Assembly: GCA_033856025.1 (NCBI GenBank)
Contig: JAWVFQ010000020.1
Location: 62,001-126,000, forward strand
Reading direction: 5' to 3'
Origin: AC-38 sp033856025
GTDB taxonomy: Bacteria > Actinomycetota > Thermoleophilia > Solirubrobacterales > Solirubrobacteraceae
DNA length: 64,000 bases
Made by a program: the position numbers and the translations under genes
Notes under the pieces: generated by a model
What the model saw: the letters and a program-made list of their open reading frames with translations, nothing else
Databases searched by the model: none
Told to the model about the DNA's origin: nothing
Shown: piece by piece, positions 22,438 through 29,939 of the stretch
Layout: each line of letters opens with the position of its first letter
How positions within the stretch are numbered: the first letter of the stretch is position 1

Positions 22438-24267
22438 ATGGGGCGTCGCATGGTCCGCCGCGCGATCGCACTGTCCGCGGCGCTCGTGGGTCTCGCGGCT
22501 CCCGTCACCGCCGGCGCCGACCCGATCCCCGAGCGCCCGCCGACCACCCCGGCCCCCGAGTTCACCGGCGCGGCCTGGACGCCGCAGCCGATCACGCTGC
22601 TGGACGCGCCCACCCCGCCGCGCCACCCCTTCATGGCGCCCAACGACCGCTCGAACCTCCACCAGGACGCCTACCAGACCGACACGGCCAACGGCCCGGG
22701 GCCGCTGGGGCGCGACATGGAGCGCCTGTCGCTCTCGAACTTCGGCGTCTGCGGCTCGGTCACGTTCGACTCCAAGGGGCGCATCGAGACGGTCTGCGTG
22801 GGCGGGGTGCGTCCCACGCTGCGGCTGCTGGACCCCAGGACGCTGGCGCCGCTGGCCGCCTACGACCTGCCCACCCGCCAGAGCGTCCCGGTCAACCTGT
22901 TCCAGGACTTCACGGGCGGTGGCTACTTCTACCTGGACGACCACGACCGGGCGATCGTCCCCACGACCACCCGGCACGTCTTCGTGCTCGCCCAGACGGC
23001 CACGCCGGACTTCCGCCTGGAACGCGATTACGACGTGTCCGGCAGCCTGGCCTCCGACGACAAGCTCGTCTCGGCCCTGCCCGACTGGGCCGGGCGCATC
23101 TGGTTCGCCACCGTGCAGGGCGTCGTCGGCGTGATCACCCCGGCCAGCGGAGCGGTCAAGGTCTTCAAGACGGGCGAGCCGATCGGCAACTCGCACGCGG
23201 TCGACGAGACCGGCGGCGTCTACATCGTCACCGACGGGGCGCTGTACCGCTTCGACGCCGACGCCGCGGGCGCGCCAAGGGTGACGTGGCGCCAGCCCTA
23301 TCCCAACGCCGGCGACGTCAAGCCCGGCCAGACCGAGCGCGGGTCGGGTACGACGCCGACGCTGATGGGCACGGACTTCGTGTCGATCACCGACAACGCC
23401 GACCCCATCGACGTGGTCGTCTACCGCCGCGCCAAGACGGTGAGCGGCTCGCGCCTGGTCTGCTCCCAGCCCGTGTTCACGAAGGGCAAGGGCTCCACGG
23501 ACAACTCGCTGATCGGGACGGCGACCTCCATGGTGGTGGAGAACAACTACGGCTACACCGGCCCCGCGGCGACCATGGGCAGCGGGGCGACCGAGCCGGG
23601 CGTGGAGCGCGTGGACATCGACGCCGACGGCAGCGGCTGCCACACCGTGTGGCGCTCGCAGGAGCGCTCCCCCTCGCTGGTGCCCAAGCTGTCGCTGGAG
23701 AACGGCCTGGTCTACCTCTACACCAAGGAGCCCGATCCCAGCGGGGACGACCCGTGGTACCTGACCGCGGTCGACTTCCGCACCGGCCGCACGGTGTGGA
23801 AGCGCCTGGCCGGCCGGGGCGTGGGCTTCAACAACAACTACGCCCCGGTGACGACGGGCCCGGACGGGACGGCCTACGTCGGGGTGATCGGGGGGCTGGT
23901 GGCGCTGCGCGACCGGGTGGCCCCGGCGCGCGTCGCGCGCCCGTCGGGCCAGAGCGGCCGCGAGGCGCCGCGCCTGCTCCTGGGGATCTACGGCCTGCAC
24001 CGGCGCAACGTCCCGGGCCGCACGTGCGCGCCGCGGGCGGTGCGCGCGCTGGTGGCCGGGCGCGACAAGCTCAACGTCCTGCGGGTGACGTTCCTGTTCG
24101 GGCCCAAGCTGGGGCTGCGCCGGGTGCGCCGCGACACCTCCGCGCCGTTCGACCTGCGCCTGTCCAACCGCCGGGTCGAGCCGGGGCGCTTCTACCGCGT
24201 CAGCGCCCAGGTGGCGCTGCGCGACGGCCGCCGCCTCAGCCTGACGCGGACGTTCCGCGGCTGCTGA
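22438..24267 (+). CDS. Secreted beta-propeller-like protein
   Basis: 609 residues beginning with a signal peptide (VRRAIALSAALVGLAAPVTA). The body shows repeated strand patterns of a propeller: LRLLDPRTLAPLAAYDLP, IWFATVQGVVGVITP and GGVYIVTDGALYRFD, then WYLTAVDFRTGRTVWKRL and GTAYVGVIGGLVAL. PQQ-like and SMP-30-like propellers use such repeats. A ~100-residue Arg-rich sandwich ends the protein, with paired cysteines (GRTCAP and a terminal GC). The ATG at 22438 or the in-frame ATG at 22450 could be used. No catalytic motif is evident. The 3' end overlaps the convergent small thioredoxin-fold gene by 32 bases. Confidence 0.75.
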   Translation: MGRRMVRRAIALSAALVGLAAPVTAGADPIPERPPTTPAPEFTGAAWTPQPITLLDAPTPPRHPFMAPNDRSNLHQDAYQTDTANGPGPLGRDMERLSLSNFGVCGSVTFDSKGRIETVCVGGVRPTLRLLDPRTLAPLAAYDLPTRQSVPVNLFQDFTGGGYFYLDDHDRAIVPTTTRHVFVLAQTATPDFRLERDYDVSGSLASDDKLVSALPDWAGRIWFATVQGVVGVITPASGAVKVFKTGEPIGNSHAVDETGGVYIVTDGALYRFDADAAGAPRVTWRQPYPNAGDVKPGQTERGSGTTPTLMGTDFVSITDNADPIDVVVYRRAKTVSGSRLVCSQPVFTKGKGSTDNSLIGTATSMVVENNYGYTGPAATMGSGATEPGVERVDIDADGSGCHTVWRSQERSPSLVPKLSLENGLVYLYTKEPDPSGDDPWYLTAVDFRTGRTVWKRLAGRGVGFNNNYAPVTTGPDGTAYVGVIGGLVALRDRVAPARVARPSGQSGREAPRLLLGIYGLHRRNVPGRTCAPRAVRALVAGRDKLNVLRVTFLFGPKLGLRRVRRDTSAPFDLRLSNRRVEPGRFYRVSAQVALRDGRRLSLTRTFRGC

Positions 24268-24490
24268 CGAACTCGACGATCCGCCGCGAGTCGCAGATCG
24301 CCTCGTCGCCGGTGACCAGGACCGGGACGCGGCGCTGGCCCGTCAGCTCCTCGATCTCGTCGCGGTCGCGCTGGCGCAGCGCGACGCGAACCGTGTCGTG
24401 CTCGACCCCCGCCCGGCGCAACGCGCGCTCGACCTTGCCGCAGGGACACAGCCAGTTGGTCGGGGTCGGGCAGCGGTAGAGGGTGGCCAC
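24236..24490 (-). CDS. Small glutaredoxin/GST-N-like thioredoxin-fold protein
   Basis: 84 residues: MATLYRCPTPTNWLCPCGKV, then RRVPVLVTGDEAICDSRRIVEF. The cis-Pro in VPVL and the final helix with SRRI match the N-terminal thioredoxin-fold domain of glutathione transferases and glutaredoxins, with a CPCG active site in place of the usual CPYC. The GTG start is six bases after a TAAGCT box. It probably performs thiol-disulfide exchange; the substrate is unknown. It is divergent from the DegV gene. Confidence 0.78.
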   Translation of the reverse strand: MATLYRCPTPTNWLCPCGKVERALRRAGVEHDTVRVALRQRDRDEIEELTGQRRVPVLVTGDEAICDSRRIVEFVSSRGTSASG

Positions 24491-24496
24491 CCGGCC

Positions 24497-24516
24497 AGCT
24501 TAGTCACGCATAGGAT
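24497..24516. promoter_or_regulatory. Divergent -10 boxes for the thioredoxin-fold gene and DegV
   Basis: Minus strand TAAGCT (24502-24497) is six bases from the GTG at 24490. Plus strand TAGGAT (24511-24516) is eight bases from the ATG at 24525. Both starts look leaderless, and the whole intergenic space is 34 bases. Confidence 0.55.
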
Positions 24517-24524
24517 GGCCCGGC

Positions 24525-25388
24525 ATGGCCCCGGTCGCCGTCGTCTCCGACACCACGCACTACCTGCCCGCCGGCGTGGCGGCGGCCAACGACATCCGCC
24601 AGGTCAGCCTGTACGTCCACTGGCAGGACCGCGACGACCGCGAGGCGGACCTGCCGGACTTCGACGAGTACTACGAGCACCTGCGCTCGGCGCCCGAGCT
24701 GCCCACCACCTCGCAGCCCTCCGTGGGGGACTTCCTGTCGTGCTATGAGCCGCTGATCGACGCGGGCTGCGACGTCGTGTCGATCCACCTGTCCGCGGGC
24801 GTCTCGGGGACCTACGACTCGGCGCTGGCCGCCAAGGCCCAGCTGGACGAGGCCGGACGGGGCGGGCGCATCGAGGTCATGGACTCCGCCACGGCGTGCG
24901 GGGGCCTGGGGCTGGTCCTGCTGGCGGCGGCGGCGGCGGCGCGCGGCGGCGGCGACGTCGAGGAGGTCGTGCACCGGACCCAGTCGGCGCGCGAGGCGCT
25001 CAAACTGTGGTTCTGCGTGGACACGCTGGAGTTCCTGCGCCGGGGCGGGCGCGTCGGCGCCGCCAGCGCGTGGCTGGGCACGACGCTGAGGATCAAGCCC
25101 ATCCTGCGCATCGAGGCGCAGATCACCCCGGTCGAGCGGGTCCGCACGGCGGGGCGCGCCTTCGAGCGGATGGTCGAGTACCTGCGCAGCTGCCACGACG
25201 ACGGGGCCGACGGCTGGGTCGTCCAGCACATCCAGGCGCCCGACGTGGCCGAGCGGCTGGTGGAGCGCGGCCGCGAGATCTTCGGGACCGAGCCCGCGTT
25301 CGTCTCGGAGGTCGGGCCGGTGATCGGGACGCACGTCGGGCCCGGGCTGATCGGGGTCGGCGGGATCCCGAGCCGGCTGATGGCGTAG
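24525..25388 (+). CDS. DegV family fatty-acid-binding protein
   Basis: 287 residues of the DegV fold, which binds a fatty acid. In Firmicutes such FakB proteins present the acid to the FakA kinase. Signatures are VAVVSDTTHYLP at the start, PTTSQPSVGDF (residues ~64-74), HLSAGVSGTYDSA (~88-100) and the middle FLRRGGRVG. There is no FakA (Dak2-domain kinase) gene nearby, so the partner, if any, is elsewhere. Binding of fatty acid is family knowledge; the physiological role is not shown here. Confidence 0.92.
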   Translation: MAPVAVVSDTTHYLPAGVAAANDIRQVSLYVHWQDRDDREADLPDFDEYYEHLRSAPELPTTSQPSVGDFLSCYEPLIDAGCDVVSIHLSAGVSGTYDSALAAKAQLDEAGRGGRIEVMDSATACGGLGLVLLAAAAAARGGGDVEEVVHRTQSAREALKLWFCVDTLEFLRRGGRVGAASAWLGTTLRIKPILRIEAQITPVERVRTAGRAFERMVEYLRSCHDDGADGWVVQHIQAPDVAERLVERGREIFGTEPAFVSEVGPVIGTHVGPGLIGVGGIPSRLMA

Positions 25389-25394
25389 CGAGAG

Positions 25395-25616
25395 CTAGCG
25401 GTTGCGGCGCAGTCCGGCCATGGCGGCGATCCCGCCGCCGATGACGAACCCCGCGACGGCCGCGCTGGCCAGCGCCGCGCCGCGGTGGCGGCGCAGGTGC
25501 CCGCGCCAGTCGGTCAGCTGCGTGACCTCGCCGCGCAGCTTCTCGATCGAGACCGCCAGCTCGGCGCGGTTGGCCTCGATCGACGCGCGGATCTCGGTGG
25601 GCGAGCGGTCCGGCAT
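25395..25616 (-). CDS. DUF3618 small membrane protein
   Basis: 73 residues. An amphipathic N-terminus (PTEIRASIEANRAELAVSI) typical of DUF3618 is followed by RGEVTQLTDW and one membrane helix (AALASAAVAGFVIGGGIAAM). Its ATG overlaps the stop of the holin-X-like gene (TGATG). Last gene of a four-gene set of small envelope proteins. DUF3618 commonly sits beside holin-X proteins in Actinomycetota; its function is unknown. Confidence 0.85.
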   Translation of the reverse strand: MPDRSPTEIRASIEANRAELAVSIEKLRGEVTQLTDWRGHLRRHRGAALASAAVAGFVIGGGIAAMAGLRRNR

Positions 25617-26077
25617 CAGCTCTTCTCCGCCTCGGCGCGGGCGGCGACGGCCTCTATCTGGCCGCCGGACTGCCCCGACAGCGTCTGGCGGATGCGCTGC
25701 GCCTCGTCGATCGCCATCTCCGGCGTCGGCGGCGCGCCGCCCTTGAACCAGCGCGTGGCCAGGAAGGCGGACAGGCCGGCCAGCAGGAACAGGAGGCCGG
25801 CGACGATGAAGAAGCCCCAGTAGACGTCGTCGAACAGCAGCGCGAAGAGCAGCCAGGCCAGCCCCTGGAGCAGGATCGAGAGGCCGAAGACGGCGAAGAT
25901 CCCGGCGGCGGTGCCCACGACCGCGCCGCGGACGAGCTTGTTGACCTTCTCGGCCACCTCGGCCTTGGCCAGCTCGATCTCCTCGCGGACGAGCAGCGTG
26001 GCGCGCTCGGAGATCTCCTGGACGGCCGAGGCGATCTGCGGCGAGCCGTCGCCGGGCTGTCGCGGGTCAGCGGCCAA
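25616..26077 (-). CDS. Actinobacterial holin-X-like (phage holin superfamily III) membrane protein
   Basis: 153 residues. The N-terminal helix (VQEISERATLLVREEIELAKAEV) and the pair of hydrophobic hairpins that follow (residues ~50-75 and ~85-110) fit the putative actinobacterial holin-X family. Despite the name there is no phage context here. These proteins are chromosomal and probably act in envelope homeostasis. The TTG start at 26077 overlaps the previous gene by 11 bases. It is part of the set with DUF3618, DUF4235 and the Pro/Glu-rich anchor protein. Confidence 0.85.
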   Translation of the reverse strand: MAADPRQPGDGSPQIASAVQEISERATLLVREEIELAKAEVAEKVNKLVRGAVVGTAAGIFAVFGLSILLQGLAWLLFALLFDDVYWGFFIVAGLLFLLAGLSAFLATRWFKGGAPPTPEMAIDEAQRIRQTLSGQSGGQIEAVAARAEAEKS

Positions 26078-26468
26078 GGCGGCGGAAGATCAGGGCCAGG
26101 AGCAGGCCGCCGGCGAAGGCGGCGCCGATGAGGACCTCGGGCCGCGGCCCGGCGTCGGCCTCGGGTCCGAAGGGCGGTGGGAACGGGGACTCCTCGAATG
26201 ACGGCGCGCCGTTGGGCGATCCCGGCGGCTCCTCGACGGACGCGGACTTGTCGGCCGGGGCCGGCTCGGCGGCCTGGGCCGGCGGCTCGTCGACCGCGGG
26301 CGGTGGCTCGTCGACCGCGGGCGGCTCCTCGACCGCGGCAGACTTGTCCTCGGCCTCCGGGGCGGCTTCGCCGGCGGGCGCGTCGCTCGGCAGGGGAAGC
26401 GGCAATGCCGAGCGCTCCGTCGTGTCCTGCAGGCGCGGGGCGTCCTCGTCGTCGGGCGGCGTGTTCAT
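26067..26468 (-). CDS. Pro/Glu-rich protein with C-terminal membrane anchor
   Basis: 133 residues. A long acidic, Pro-rich low-complexity stretch (repeats of AVEEPP and AVDEPP) precedes one C-terminal hydrophobic helix (PEVLIGAAFAGGLLLALIF) and a basic tail RRLGR. This suggests a tail-anchored membrane protein with a disordered cytoplasmic or surface part. The ATG overlaps the stop of the DUF4235 gene. The repeat at 26281-26337 makes the middle prone to length change. No known family. Confidence 0.7.
   Translation of the reverse strand: MNTPPDDEDAPRLQDTTERSALPLPLPSDAPAGEAAPEAEDKSAAVEEPPAVDEPPPAVDEPPAQAAEPAPADKSASVEEPPGSPNGAPSFEESPFPPPFGPEADAGPRPEVLIGAAFAGGLLLALIFRRLGR
26281..26337. repeat. 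Three imperfect tandem repeats in the Pro/Glu-rich gene
   Basis: Units of 18, 21 and 18 bases run head to tail (26281-26298, 26299-26319, 26320-26337), each built on GGCGG..CTCGTCGACCGCG with one or two changes. They encode the AVDEPP/AVEEPP peptide repeats. Unit length is a multiple of three, so copy changes keep the frame. Confidence 0.75.
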
Positions 26469-26599
26469 TCCGGCGGGTCTTCCCCGTAGACGCGATGCCA
26501 AATCACGGTGGCGACGCGCTGCGTGGCGATGGTCGCCAGGGCTCCCAGGCCGGCCAGGAGGCCCGACCAAACCAGGCGCTTGACGAGGTCGTTTTCCAT
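26465..26599 (-). CDS. DUF4235-like small membrane protein, 44 aa
   Basis: Short gene beginning at ATG 26599, nine bases after a TAGACT box, and ending with a TGA that overlaps the next ATG. The peptide starts MENDLVKRLVWSGLLAGLGA and ends TVIWHRVYGEDPPE. This is the pattern of DUF4235 (one membrane helix, then a W..V.GE.PP end). DUF4235, holin-X and DUF3618 commonly travel together. It is the first gene of this set, so the promoter here should drive all four. Confidence 0.75.
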   Translation of the reverse strand: MENDLVKRLVWSGLLAGLGALATIATQRVATVIWHRVYGEDPPE

Positions 26600-26608
26600 C
26601 CGCGGGTG

Positions 26609-26614
26609 AGTCTA
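26609..26614 (-). promoter_or_regulatory. -10 box of the small envelope protein operon
   Basis: Minus strand TAGACT, nine bases before ATG 26599, no Shine-Dalgarno between. Its TAG is also the stop codon of the upstream TetR gene. Confidence 0.5.
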
Positions 26615-27241
26615 TTCAGCGGGGGGTGGGCTCGCGTCCAGCCCGCCGCACACGGTCTCGACCACGAAGCGCTTGGCCTGCTCGTAATCCTGGGCCTCGC
26701 GCGGGATCAGGTCGAAGATCCACGCCGTGAGCACCTGCTCCATCGCACCGTAGAAGGCCAGCGCGGCGTACTCGGGCGTGACGACGGTCTTGAACGTCCC
26801 CTCCTCCTGGGCCCGGCCGACGATCAGGGCGATGCCGTCGTAGGCCTCGCGGATCTTGTCCAGGTGCGTGCGCCCGAACGAGTTCGCCGCCCGCGTGACC
26901 TCGACGATGATCACCTGCATCAGCTCGGGGTCGTGGCGGTAGGAGTCCACGATGAAGGAGGCGATCTGGTCCAGGCGCTCACGCGGGTGCAGGTCCTCGC
27001 GGTCGGCCACCTCGCCGATCACCGAGACCAGGACGTCCCAGCGCTCCAGGAACAGCGTGTCGAGGATCTCCTCCTTGGACGAGAAGTAGTGGTAGACGAG
27101 CCCGTAGGCCACGCCCGCCTCGTCGGCGATGTCCGACACGCGGCACTGGTGGAAGCCCTGGCGCGCGAACACCCGCACGGCGGCGTCGAGGATGTGGCGG
27201 CGCTTGTCGGCGGCGGCCTGGGCGCGGGCGGTGCTGGCCAT
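26612..27241 (-). CDS. TetR/AcrR family regulator
   Basis: 209 residues. The N-terminal helix-turn-helix is ILDAAVRVFARQGFHQCRV then IADEAGVAYGLVYHYFSSKEE. The rest is an all-helical ligand-binding domain (ERLDQIASFIVDSYRHDPELMQVIIVEV). The domain style resembles FadR/RutR-like acyl-CoA or fatty-acid responsive TetR proteins (LVYHYFSSKEEIL). The ATG overlaps the nitrilase stop (TGATG), so the two form an operon under the palindrome at 28078-28093, which is likely this protein's own operator. Confidence 0.88.
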   Translation of the reverse strand: MASTARAQAAADKRRHILDAAVRVFARQGFHQCRVSDIADEAGVAYGLVYHYFSSKEEILDTLFLERWDVLVSVIGEVADREDLHPRERLDQIASFIVDSYRHDPELMQVIIVEVTRAANSFGRTHLDKIREAYDGIALIVGRAQEEGTFKTVVTPEYAALAFYGAMEQVLTAWIFDLIPREAQDYEQAKRFVVETVCGGLDASPPPAE

Positions 27242-28065
27242 CAGGCGCGCACCCCCTCGCCGTAGACGTCGTCGCGGCGGTGGTCGAGCAGGGGGAACTC
27301 GGCGCGCACGGCGTCCTGGCGGTCGAAGTCGAGGTCGGCGACGATCACCTCGGGGACGTCGCCACCCGCCCGCGCCAGGACCGTCCCCCACGGGTCCACG
27401 ATCATCGAGCGCCCGCCGCACACGTTGGCGGGCGGGTGCTCGCCTACCTGGTTGGCCGCCACGACGAAGACCTGGTTCTCGATCGCCCGGGTGCGCAGGA
27501 CGGGCTCCCAGTGGTCGCGCGTCGTGGGCGCCGTGAAGGCGGCGGGGACGGCGAACACGCGGGCGCCGCGCCGCCCCAGCTCGCGGAACAGCTCGGGGAA
27601 GCGCACGTCGTAGCAGACGGAGAGGCCCAGGCCCGTGCCGTCGGCCAGCTCGGAGGTGACGATCTCCTCGCCCGGCGTCTCGTGGTCGGACTCGCGGTAG
27701 GCGATGCCCTCGACGTCCACGTCGAACAGGTGCAGCTTGCGGTAGGCGGCGCGGACCTCGCCGCCGGGGCCGACGTGGACGGCGGTGTTGTGGTTGGACT
27801 CGCCGGCGCGCTCGGTGATCGAGCCGGCGACCAGATCGATGCCCAGCTCGCGGGCGATGTCGCGGGCCCACTCGGTGGCCGGGCCGTCCAGCGGCTCGGC
27901 CGCATCGGCCATCGTGGCCGGCTCGGCCAGCCGGTTCCACTTCTCCGGCAGCACGACGAGGCGGGAGCCCTGGGCGGCGACCTCGCGCACGGCGCGCTCC
28001 GCGCTGTCGCGGTTGCGCTCCCAGTCCTCCGTGGAGTTCAGTTGTATCGCCGCTGCCCGCAGCAT
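27241..28065 (-). CDS. Nitrilase-superfamily amidase (Nit1/Nit2-like)
   Basis: Carbon-nitrogen hydrolase of 274 residues with the catalytic triad in place: Glu41 (VVLPEKW), Lys110 (AYRKLHLFD) and Cys151 (LSVCYDVRFPELF). The CYDVRFPE motif and length match the Nit branch (omega-amidase or deaminated-glutathione amidase) more than true nitrilases. It is a cytoplasmic enzyme that hydrolyses a small amide. Start ATG 28065 has GGGAGGG four bases upstream, so it has a normal leader. It is co-transcribed with the TetR regulator. Confidence 0.88.
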   Translation of the reverse strand: MLRAAAIQLNSTEDWERNRDSAERAVREVAAQGSRLVVLPEKWNRLAEPATMADAAEPLDGPATEWARDIARELGIDLVAGSITERAGESNHNTAVHVGPGGEVRAAYRKLHLFDVDVEGIAYRESDHETPGEEIVTSELADGTGLGLSVCYDVRFPELFRELGRRGARVFAVPAAFTAPTTRDHWEPVLRTRAIENQVFVVAANQVGEHPPANVCGGRSMIVDPWGTVLARAGGDVPEVIVADLDFDRQDAVRAEFPLLDHRRDDVYGEGVRA

Positions 28066-28077
28066 TGTCCCTCCCGA

Positions 28078-28093
28078 TTGACCAGTCGGTCAA
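28078..28093. promoter_or_regulatory. TetR-type operator before the nitrilase operon
   Basis: TTGACC-AGTC-GGTCAA is a 6-bp inverted repeat with a 4-base centre, a layout usual for TetR/FadR-like operators (GACC...GGTC). It starts 13 bases before the nitrilase ATG and 31 bases before the DUF2804 ATG on the other strand, so it could control both directions. Autoregulation by the operon's TetR is inferred. Confidence 0.55.
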
Positions 28094-28123
28094 CGCCTCT
28101 GCGAGAGGATACCGGCCGGACCC

Positions 28124-28975
28124 ATGGAAGCCTCCACCCTCCCCTGGCGCGGCGTCGGCGCGGGCCGACCGCCCGCCGTCGCCGTCCCGCCCGCCCGGAT
28201 GCCGTTGCTGCGGGCCGGGCGCATGCTCAAGCGCTGGCGCTACGTCGGCCTCTACGGGCCCGAGCTGATGCTCTGCGTCGGCGCCGCGCACGTCGGCCCC
28301 ACGCTGCAGGTGTGGTGGGCCGTCTGGGATCGCGAGGAGCGCCGGCTGCGCGAGCGCACGCGGATGCTGGCCGGCCGGGGCCGCGTCGACGTCGAGTCGC
28401 CGGGTCGCGTGCGCGTGCGCGACGGGGACGTGGAGATCGACCTGGCGCTGGAGGAGGGCGACGGCGTGGAGACGGTCACGCCGGCGGGGCGCGCCTGGAT
28501 CTGGACGCGCAAGCAGGGCGACGTCCCGGCGCGCGGCACGGTCAGGCTGGACGGGCGCGCCCACGAGGTGCAGGCTCGCGCCTTCGTCGACGAGAGCGCG
28601 GGCTACCACGACCGGATCACCTCCTGGCGCTGGTGCGCGGGCACCGGCGTGGCGGCGGACGGGCGCCCCGTGGCCTGGAACCTGGCCGAGGGCATCCACG
28701 ACTCGCCGCGCCACAGCGAGCGCACGGTGTGGGTGGACGGCGCGCCCGGAGAAGTGGGCCCGGTGCGCTTCGCGCCCGACCTGACCTCGCTCGCGTTTGC
28801 CGAGGGCGGCGAGCTGCGCTGCGCCGCCGAGGCGACGCGCGAGCGCGACGACAACCTGCTGGTCTTCCGCTCGCGCTACTCCCAGCCCTTCGGGACGTTC
28901 TCCGGCACGCTGCCCGGCGGCCTCGAGCTGGCCGAGGGCTACGGCGTCATGGAGCGCCACGACGTGCGCTGGTGA
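28124..28975 (+). CDS. DUF2804 domain protein
   Basis: 283 residues. The segment YHDRITSWRWCAGTGVAADG, then VAWNLAEGIHDSPRHSERTVW and GPVRFAPDLTSLAF, is the recognisable core of DUF2804. The family is beta-rich and of unknown function, probably an antiparallel lipocalin-like or carotenoid-synthase-like fold. No signal peptide. ATG 28124 lacks a strong Shine-Dalgarno. It is divergent from the nitrilase-TetR operon and may share its operator. Confidence 0.8.
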   Translation: MEASTLPWRGVGAGRPPAVAVPPARMPLLRAGRMLKRWRYVGLYGPELMLCVGAAHVGPTLQVWWAVWDREERRLRERTRMLAGRGRVDVESPGRVRVRDGDVEIDLALEEGDGVETVTPAGRAWIWTRKQGDVPARGTVRLDGRAHEVQARAFVDESAGYHDRITSWRWCAGTGVAADGRPVAWNLAEGIHDSPRHSERTVWVDGAPGEVGPVRFAPDLTSLAFAEGGELRCAAEATRERDDNLLVFRSRYSQPFGTFSGTLPGGLELAEGYGVMERHDVRW

Positions 28976-28981
28976 CGGCGC

Positions 28982-29866
28982 TCAGTTGCGTGTGAGGATC
29001 GCCATCCAGCGCTCCGTCGACTTGCCGACGTCGCTGGCCTCGAGGTCGAGCACGCGCAGATTGCCGCCCTTCACGCGGTGGCGCAGCCCAGCCAGGCTTC
29101 CGATGAACACCATCCTGCGAATTGGCGCGCGCTGCGTCGTGTCCGAGTAGACGAGCAGCGAGTTGGGCCGGTCGTAGGCGATGAGGATGTCGTAGCCCGC
29201 GCTCGAGTTGCGCTCGATGTCCACGAGGCTCGCCTGGCGGGCGCGCAGCTCGTACAGGCGCTTCTCGATGAACGTGCGGCTCACGCCGATGTGCCAGTCG
29301 GTCTGCGGCACCGCGGCCAGCCCCGGATCGGAGGTCAGGCCGACCACGGTCCCCCGGTCGATGTCGATCGGCGTCAGGTTGGCCGCCCGGAGGCTGGCCA
29401 GGGTGTTCGTGGGGGTCCCGGAAAACGCGTCCCAGGCCAGGAACCCGCTCGGCACGGTCACCGCCACCCACCGTATGCCCGAGGCGTAAACGCGCTCGAG
29501 GTCGATGATCCTCTGGCCGGCCTGGGTGACCAGCGACTTCAGCGAGGCGAGCGACCCATGCGAGTAGAAGAGCCGGCGCGTGCGGTTGTACCAGCGACTG
29601 GCCGGATCGGAGCTCGACGCGTAGCCGACGACGGCGAAGCGCAGTGGGGACTTCGTCACGACCTCGATGTCGCCCGGCGTCTCCTGGTTGGCCGCGAGCA
29701 TGGAGCCGATCTGCGATCGCGCCAGCGACGGATACACGTGGTAGGCGATCCCCCCGGCCGTCGGATCGCGCTCCGGGTCGCCGGCGGCGCCGGCGACCGG
29801 CGCGAAGTAGGCGAGCGTCCCGGCGGCTACCAGCGGCGCGGCCGCGCGCAGTGTCCTGCGGTTCAT
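28982..29866 (-). CDS. Secreted protein of unknown function
   Basis: 294 residues with an N-terminal signal (MNRRTLRAAAPLVAAGTLAY, cleavage near GAA). The mature part has two stretches of similar shape, GQRIIDLERVYASGIRWVAV and then IDIERNSSAGYDILIAYD, each a helix with D-hydrophobic-E followed by a beta-strand. This resembles the bacterial tandem repeat found in polyglycine-hydrolase-like proteins, but the match is weak and I would not assign a function. The ATG is preceded by a purine run (GGGGGGACGGGAAG), so it has a leader of about 30 bases. Confidence 0.65.
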   Translation of the reverse strand: MNRRTLRAAAPLVAAGTLAYFAPVAGAAGDPERDPTAGGIAYHVYPSLARSQIGSMLAANQETPGDIEVVTKSPLRFAVVGYASSSDPASRWYNRTRRLFYSHGSLASLKSLVTQAGQRIIDLERVYASGIRWVAVTVPSGFLAWDAFSGTPTNTLASLRAANLTPIDIDRGTVVGLTSDPGLAAVPQTDWHIGVSRTFIEKRLYELRARQASLVDIERNSSAGYDILIAYDRPNSLLVYSDTTQRAPIRRMVFIGSLAGLRHRVKGGNLRVLDLEASDVGKSTERWMAILTRN

Positions 29867-29896
29867 CTTCCCGTCCCCCCGTTCGAATGGAAAGCG

Positions 29897-29909
29897 GACC
29901 GTAACGGTC
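29897..29909. promoter_or_regulatory. Inverted repeat upstream of the secreted protein
   Basis: GACCGT-A-ACGGTC is a 6-bp inverted repeat around one base, about 30 bases before the ATG at 29866. On the minus strand it contains TACGGT, a possible -10 box, so a bound protein would mask the promoter. The binding protein is unknown. Confidence 0.4.
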
Positions 29910-29939
29910 GGCCGTCGCGCTGTCGACCCGGCTCGCGCC

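Noticed and set aside
24920..24955. GGC/GCG repeat run in the DegV gene as a functional repeat
   Set aside because: It only encodes an Ala-rich helix (LLAAAAAA) in a conserved protein and is a by-product of GC-rich codons.
25616..26077. Holin-like protein as a sign of a prophage
   Set aside because: No capsid, portal, integrase or lysis genes and no attachment-site repeats are near. The protein fits the chromosomal actinobacterial holin-X family with DUF3618 and DUF4235 partners.
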